From assembly GCF_024519315.1 (NCBI RefSeq), contig NZ_JANIIC010000044.1, positions 32,722-96,721 on the forward strand: 64,000 bases of DNA. The letters are read 5' to 3'. The position numbers and the translations under genes are program-made. The notes beneath the pieces are model-generated. The model saw only the letters and a list, made by a program, of their open reading frames with translations. It was not told where the DNA came from and did no database searches. This document shows positions 59,881 through 64,000 of the stretch, one piece after another (the stretch's first letter is position 1; every line of letters starts with the position of its first letter). This DNA is from Streptomyces malaysiensis subsp. samsunensis (GTDB taxonomy: Bacteria > Actinomycetota > Actinomycetes > Streptomycetales > Streptomycetaceae).

Positions 59881-60249
59881 TCACTTACCAAGTCGGACCG
59901 GCGGGCCGGGGGGTTGCGGCACCAACGGCAGCGTGGCACACATCACACCGAGGAACATCCCGCCGAGGAGGAAAGCGTACGACCCCAGCCCGGCGCCGAA
60001 AAGGAAATCCCCTTCCGGACGGGAGGAAGTGAGCAGCAACACGGCCACCGTCCAGGCGCCCGCGGGCACTCCGCCGCCCATCCGGGCGCCCATGACCTTG
60101 ACGCCGCCGTAGCACAGGCCCACGACGGCGAGCAGCGCGAGCAGCAATCCGCCGGGAAACCACGCCCCTTGCACCAGCGCGCCCGCGGTGCCGACCAGCA
60201 CCCCGGCCACGGCGAGCAGGACGTATCCGCCCAGCCGCGGGGCCGTCAT
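59881..60249 (-). CDS. DUF6113 family membrane protein
   Basis: A 122-residue protein with four hydrophobic helices (GYVLLAVAGVLVGTAGALV, GLLLALLAVVGLCYGG, AWTVAVLLLTSS, SYAFLLGGMFLGVMCATLP). Its ATG overlaps the stop of mshB by four bases, so it is translated with it. The same pairing occurs in mycobacteria (Rv1171 after mshB, from memory). Function is unknown; a link with mycothiol is suggested only by position. Confidence 0.82.
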   Translation of the reverse strand: MTAPRLGGYVLLAVAGVLVGTAGALVQGAWFPGGLLLALLAVVGLCYGGVKVMGARMGGGVPAGAWTVAVLLLTSSRPEGDFLFGAGLGSYAFLLGGMFLGVMCATLPLVPQPPGPPVRLGK

Positions 60250-61130
60250 GCCGTCACCCCCGCGAACAGGTCGTCCTCGCGGTCCGCCCCGGCCTCGCCC
60301 TTGACCAGCCGGTAGTGCTCGTGGACGAACATCGGCTGGCCCAGGTCGTTGGAGAGCGCGAAGAAGGGTCCGTCCACCGCGATCTGGGTGGCGTGGGCGC
60401 GCATCGCGGCCGCCTTCGCCGCGGCGTGGTCGGTGCCGTCGATGGCGGCGGTGACCTCCGTGTCCGCCACCACTCCGGGGACGTCGTCCACCGAGGCGAC
60501 CCCGGGGAAGAGGGAGTCACGGCCCGCGGCCCGCAGCCGGGCGAAGCCCTCCTCGACGGCCGAGCGCGGCACGCAGTTCCAGTAGACCTTCGCGATGTCA
60601 TGCGGTTCACCGAGGTCCGGGCGGAAGTCCGGATCGGCGGCCAGCCCGACGGCGCGCATCGCCACGCGGTGCGCCTGGATATGGTCGGGGTGGCCGTAGC
60701 CCCCATTGGTGTCGTACGCCACGAGAACCTGTGGCCGGACCTCGCGGACCACGGCCACCAGATGCCCCGCGGCCTCGTCCAGGTCGGCCTGCCAGAAGCA
60801 GCCCGGCCGGTCGTTCTGCGGGACACCCATCATCCCGGAGTCGCGATAGCGTCCGGGCCCGCCCAGGAAGCGGTGGTCCTCGACCCCCAAGGCGTTCATG
60901 GCCGTGGCGAGTTCGCCGATCCGGTACGGCCCGAGCGCGTCATCGCGGTCGGCGGCGAGATGTGCCAGGGCAGGCGGGATCACCTCGCCCTCCTCACCGA
61001 GGGTGCAGGTCACCAGGGTGACGTGTGCGCCCTCGGCGGCGTACTTCGCCATGGTCGCGCCGTTATTGATCGACTCGTCGTCCGGATGTGCGTGCACCAG
61101 CAGCAGACGACGGGCGGGAAGAACGGTCAT
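60246..61130 (-). CDS. mshB: N-acetyl-1-D-myo-inositol-2-amino-2-deoxy-alpha-D-glucopyranoside deacetylase MshB
   Basis: A 294-residue LmbE-family zinc deacetylase. Zinc ligands are in HAHPDDESINNG (AHPDD) and GGYGHPDHIQAHR. It removes acetyl from GlcNAc-inositol in mycothiol synthesis, the main thiol of actinobacteria. ATG 61130 is preceded by TAGGCT six bases upstream, so the mRNA is probably leaderless; the in-frame GTG two codons earlier would then lie inside the promoter. A small membrane-protein gene is coupled downstream. Confidence 0.9.
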   Translation of the reverse strand: MTVLPARRLLLVHAHPDDESINNGATMAKYAAEGAHVTLVTCTLGEEGEVIPPALAHLAADRDDALGPYRIGELATAMNALGVEDHRFLGGPGRYRDSGMMGVPQNDRPGCFWQADLDEAAGHLVAVVREVRPQVLVAYDTNGGYGHPDHIQAHRVAMRAVGLAADPDFRPDLGEPHDIAKVYWNCVPRSAVEEGFARLRAAGRDSLFPGVASVDDVPGVVADTEVTAAIDGTDHAAAKAAAMRAHATQIAVDGPFFALSNDLGQPMFVHEHYRLVKGEAGADREDDLFAGVTA

Positions 61131-61136
61131 GGGCAC

Positions 61137-61142
61137 AGCCTA
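61137..61142 (-). promoter_or_regulatory. -10 box TAGGCT, likely leaderless start of mshB
   Basis: TAGGCT on the minus strand is six bases before the mshB ATG, with no ribosome binding site. Confidence 0.5.
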
Positions 61143-61192
61143 CGATTCGCACATCAGTGCCCATGGATCGCACGCCCCGGTCCCGCTCGGGG

Positions 61193-61387
61193 TCAGATCT
61201 TCACGCCGCCGATCATGTCCGCCACATTCGTGGTGAGATCGTCGATCGTCGGTGCCACCGAGGAACTGGCCAGGTAGAAGCCGAGGAGGACACAGACGAC
61301 CGCATGAACTGCCTTCAGTCCCGCCTTGTTCACCAGCATGAAGACGATGATCAACAGCAGCACCGACATTGAGATCGAGAGCGCCAC
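61193..61387 (-). CDS. Small membrane protein (64 aa)
   Basis: A 64-residue protein with two helices (LSISMSVLLLIIVFMLVN, AVHAVVCVLLGFYLAS) and a soluble C-terminus SVAPTIDDLTTNVADMIGGV. GTG 61387 follows a strong TGGAGGTGAG ribosome binding site. I recall similar short proteins in other streptomycetes but know no function. Its stop lies 51 bases from the mshB promoter. Confidence 0.72.
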   Translation of the reverse strand: MALSISMSVLLLIIVFMLVNKAGLKAVHAVVCVLLGFYLASSSVAPTIDDLTTNVADMIGGVKI

Positions 61388-61706
61388 AGCGGCTCACCTC
61401 CAGGTACACGCACTCGGATGGACAACATATTGATGCCACAGGGGGGCTACCCACTATGCGCAATCGATCATAACTATGGCGCTGTGCACACGACTCGGTG
61501 CACGGGAGCATGACAGGGGCGCATGCCTGATCGCACGAACTTCCGCGTCCCATGCGCGACTTCTCGTTGGTTATGCGCCATCTCGCCATCGTCCGGGGCG
61601 GCTTGGCACGGGCGCGATCCCGGCCCGATCGTGCCGGGGGCAACCGCCGTCCGACCTACCGGTCCGTACCCTCCCTCGCGATGATCCTTAGCCGTACGCT
61701 CCCCCT
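61388..61706. promoter_or_regulatory. Divergent intergenic region
   Basis: 319 bases between the small membrane-protein gene and the S9 peptidase gene. Near the left end the DNA is relatively AT-rich (around 61428-61475) and probably carries the minus-strand promoter. At 61695-61700 a TACGCT box stands six bases before the peptidase ATG. No gene is seen. Confidence 0.4.
61695..61700 (+). promoter_or_regulatory. -10 box TACGCT, likely leaderless start
   Basis: TACGCT is followed by six bases and the ATG at 61707. Confidence 0.5.
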
Positions 61707-63869
61707 ATGACCGGACAGCTCTCGTTCCCACGGCAGCACGCGCGCACCCAACGTTTCACCCTCGGGGCGCCGCGGGCCCTCGCCGTGGCCCCCGACGATT
61801 CACGCGTCGTCTTCCTGCGCTCCCGCTCGGGCACCGACCGGACCGGCCTCCTGTGGGTGTACGACCTCGACGGGCGGCGCGAGTACCCCGCCGCCGACCC
61901 GGCCGAGCTGCTCGGCGGCGCCGGCGAGGAGCTGTCCCCCGAGGAGCGGGCGCGGCGCGAGCGCAGCCGCGAGGGGTCGGCCGGGGTGGTCGGCTACGCG
62001 GTGGACGCCGCGGTCGAGCGGGCCGCGTTCGCCCTCTCCGGACGGCTCTTCACCACCGACCTGCCCGCGGGCACCACCCGTGAGCTGCGCGTCCCCGGTC
62101 CGGTCGTGGACCCGCGCCCCTCGCCCGACGGCCGCCACATCGCCTATGCGGCGGGCGGGGCGCTCCGGGTCACGGGCGTGGACGGCGAAGGCGACCGGGC
62201 GCTCGCGGAGCCGGAGGGGGACACCGTCACCTATGGCCTCGCGGAGTTCATCGCGGCCGAGGAGATGGACCGCTCCCGCGGCTTCTGGTGGTCGCCGCGG
62301 AGCGATGCCCTGCTGGCCACCCGGGTCGACGAGGCCCCCGTGAAGCGCTGGTGGATCGCCGACCCGGCCCACCCCGGCCGGGAGCCCTCGGCGGCCCTCT
62401 ACCCCGCGACGGGCACCGCCAACGCCGAGGTGCGGCTGGTTCTGCTCGGTCTGGACGGCTCCCGTACGGAGATCGAGTGGGACCGGGAGAACTATCCGTA
62501 CCTCGCCCGGGTGCACTGGTCGGCCTACGGTCCGCCCCTGCTTCTGGTCCAGGCCAGGGACCAGCGCAGCCAGCTCTACCTGGCCGTGGACACCGGCACC
62601 GGACGGACCAGCACGGTCCATGTGGACGAGGACGCGGTTTGGCTGGATCTATTCCCCGGGGTGCCGGCCTGGACGGAAGACGGACGACTCGTCCGCATCG
62701 CGGACGAGGGCGGCGCCCGGGTGCTGATGGTCGGCGACCGCAAGCTGACCTCCAGCGCCCTTCACCTGCGCGCGGTCCTCGACATCGGCTCGGACGACGT
62801 GCTGTTCTCCGCCTCCCCCGGGGCCGGTGCCCCGCTGCCCGAGCGGCCGGGCGAGATCGATGTCCACCGCGCCTGGTTCCGGGGCAGCGGCGACCAGGGC
62901 GGCTGGGAGCCGGTCGGCAGGCGCCCCTTCCCCGCGGTCCACTCCGCCGTGCGCGGCGGTGAGGTGATCGCGCTGTCCTACACGGGGGTGGAGCGGCCCG
63001 GGGTGAGCGTGGAGATCCTCCGGCCCGCCGACCACGGCGCGGCCGAGCGCCTCGGCGAACTCGACTCGTACGCGGAGCGGCCCGTCATCACCGCCCGCCC
63101 CGAACTCGTCTTCGCGGGCAAGCGGGACATCCCCTGTGCCGTACTGCTGCCCAGCGGCCACCGGGAGGGCGACGGACCGCTGCCGGTCCTGATGGACCCC
63201 TACGGCGGGCCGCACGGCCAGCGGGTGGTCGCCTCGCACAACGCCCATCTCACCTCGCAGTGGTTCGCCGACCAGGGCTTCGCGGTGGTCGTGGCCGACG
63301 GCCGCGGCACCCCCGGCCGCTCCCCCGCCTGGGAGAAGGCGGTGCGCGACGAACTGGCCGCAGTCACCCTGGAGGACCAGGTCGAGGCGGTGACGGCGCT
63401 CGCCGAGCGCTATCCGCTGGACCTCGGCCGGGTCGCCATCCGCGGCTGGTCCTACGGCGGCTATCTGGCCGCGCTGGCGGTGCTGCGCCGCCCCGACGTC
63501 TTCCACGCGGGCGTGGTGGGCGCCCCGGTGACGGACTGGCGGCTGTACGACACCCACTACACCGAGCGGTATCTGGGCCTGCCGGACGAACAGCCCGAGG
63601 TCTACGCCGCCAATGGGCTGGTGACCGACGAGGGGCTGTCCGGCGCGGCCGACACCGCCCGGCCGATGATGATCATCCACGGTCTGGCGGACGACAACGT
63701 GGTGGCCGCGCACACCCTGCGGCTCTCCTCGGCGCTGCTGGCCGCGGGCCGTCCGCATGAGGTGCTGCCGCTGTCCGGGGTGACCCATATGACCCCGCAG
63801 GAGCAGGTCGCGGAGAATCTGCTCCTGCTCCAGGTGGACTTCCTCAAGCGGTCCCTCGGCCTACGGTAG
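61707..63869 (+). CDS. S9 family prolyl oligopeptidase (DPP-IV-like)
   Basis: A 720-residue peptidase. Residues 30-440 are a beta-propeller of the DPP-IV N-terminal type (SPDGRHIAYAAGGALRVTG, YGLAEFIAAEEMDRSRGFWW with the Glu pair that holds the substrate amino end). The hydrolase domain follows: GGPHGQRV, nucleophile Ser582 in GWSYGGY, acid Asp662 in GLADDNV and base His694 in VTHMTPQ. It should cut Xaa-Pro dipeptides. No signal peptide is seen, so it acts in the cytoplasm. Transcription is probably leaderless. Confidence 0.92.
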   Translation: MTGQLSFPRQHARTQRFTLGAPRALAVAPDDSRVVFLRSRSGTDRTGLLWVYDLDGRREYPAADPAELLGGAGEELSPEERARRERSREGSAGVVGYAVDAAVERAAFALSGRLFTTDLPAGTTRELRVPGPVVDPRPSPDGRHIAYAAGGALRVTGVDGEGDRALAEPEGDTVTYGLAEFIAAEEMDRSRGFWWSPRSDALLATRVDEAPVKRWWIADPAHPGREPSAALYPATGTANAEVRLVLLGLDGSRTEIEWDRENYPYLARVHWSAYGPPLLLVQARDQRSQLYLAVDTGTGRTSTVHVDEDAVWLDLFPGVPAWTEDGRLVRIADEGGARVLMVGDRKLTSSALHLRAVLDIGSDDVLFSASPGAGAPLPERPGEIDVHRAWFRGSGDQGGWEPVGRRPFPAVHSAVRGGEVIALSYTGVERPGVSVEILRPADHGAAERLGELDSYAERPVITARPELVFAGKRDIPCAVLLPSGHREGDGPLPVLMDPYGGPHGQRVVASHNAHLTSQWFADQGFAVVVADGRGTPGRSPAWEKAVRDELAAVTLEDQVEAVTALAERYPLDLGRVAIRGWSYGGYLAALAVLRRPDVFHAGVVGAPVTDWRLYDTHYTERYLGLPDEQPEVYAANGLVTDEGLSGAADTARPMMIIHGLADDNVVAAHTLRLSSALLAAGRPHEVLPLSGVTHMTPQEQVAENLLLLQVDFLKRSLGLR

Positions 63870-63875
63870 GCGCTC

Positions 63876-64000
63876 CGCTGGGGGTGCCCCTGGTCTGCCG
63901 TTGATCGTCCGCGGCGCCGCCGTGGCTGGTCGCGCCCGCGCGGCGGAGCCGCACATCAACACAGCCCCGCGCCCCTTCGGGGCGCCACCAAGCCGCAGCC
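63876..64000. repeat. Dispersed intergenic repeat, second copy
   Basis: Right end of the window. GATCGTCCGCGGCGCCGCCG, TGGCTGGTCGCGC, then GCCGCACATCAACACAGCC and CGCGCCCCTTCGGGGCGCC match the repeat at 53.1-53.4 kb, but here the two blocks are fused. CCGCTGGGGGTGCCCC at its start resembles the elements at 38.8-39.0 kb. Confidence 0.7.

Noticed and set aside
1..64000. Mobile element, prophage or biosynthetic gene cluster
   Set aside because: No transposase, integrase, phage structural gene, PKS, NRPS or terpene enzyme is seen; gene content is conserved backbone.

Overview
The window is a chromosomal core segment of a Streptomyces-like actinomycete. Evidence: very high GC with strong GC3 bias, frequent GTG/TTG starts, Ala/Pro/Gly-rich low-complexity tails, a mycothiol gene (mshB), DUF3107, DUF3117 and DUF3152 family genes, and an ECF sigma/anti-sigma/HtrA/TatB block. 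There are no tRNA or rRNA genes, insertion sequences, integrases, phage genes or CRISPR arrays. Almost every gene has a recognisable actinobacterial family.

Layout. 1-7 kb: start of a UvrD-type helicase, an alkyltransferase-like protein, a large flippase-like membrane protein fused to a degenerate kinase, and two tandem secreted tripeptidyl-aminopeptidase-like lipoproteins. 7.7-16.9 kb (minus strand): moeZ; a four-gene polysaccharide-like operon (glycosyltransferase, membrane protein, NAD-dependent epimerase, spherulin-4 protein); a DUF3152 zincin-like protein; an alpha/beta hydrolase. 17-25 kb: TetR regulator, DUF3107, ferritin-like protein, RhlE-type DEAD helicase with a repetitive tail, a hydrolase, a NYN nuclease and a 50-residue protein. 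25-32 kb: MarC, PHP phosphoesterase, DUF6758, SUFU, CorA, EamA and a lipoprotein. 32.5-41 kb: PRC/MgtE_N/CBS protein, DUF1003 protein, Mrp ATPase, tatB, HtrA-type protease, anti-sigma factor and ECF sigma factor. 41-51 kb: O-methyltransferase, DUF3117, enoyl-CoA hydratase, 3-methyladenine glycosylase, DivIVA-like protein, FolP2-like protein, LOG protein, dapE, lysozyme-like protein, secreted protein, dapC and ferredoxin. 51-57 kb: GNAT, SirB1-like protein, and an ABC transporter with a two-component system. 57-64 kb: a repeat-bearing cell-wall protein, mshB and its partner, and an S9 peptidase.

Two stretches match, from memory, conserved mycobacterial neighbourhoods: Rv3201c-Rv3211 (helicase, ATL, MoeZ, DUF3152, TetR, DUF3107, ferritin-like, RhlE) and Rv1201c-Rv1239c (dapE, LOG, folP2, DivIVA-like, tag, DUF3117, methyltransferase, sigE, rseA, htrA, tatB, mrp, DUF1003, MgtE_N, corA). 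The window is therefore mostly ancestral backbone, covering envelope stress, lysine/diaminopimelate synthesis, mycothiol and redox, and DNA repair, with Streptomyces-specific insertions.

The most interesting items are the minus-strand polysaccharide-like operon at 9-14 kb, short tandem arrays of unusual regularity (31-bp units at 31.4 kb, about 19-bp units at 50.6 kb, 27-bp coding units at 59 kb, 87-bp coding units at 38.3 kb), a series of genes whose -10 box lies 6-7 bases before the start codon (likely leaderless), a metzincin signature in the DUF3152 protein, and an ECF-type promoter directly before the sigma gene.
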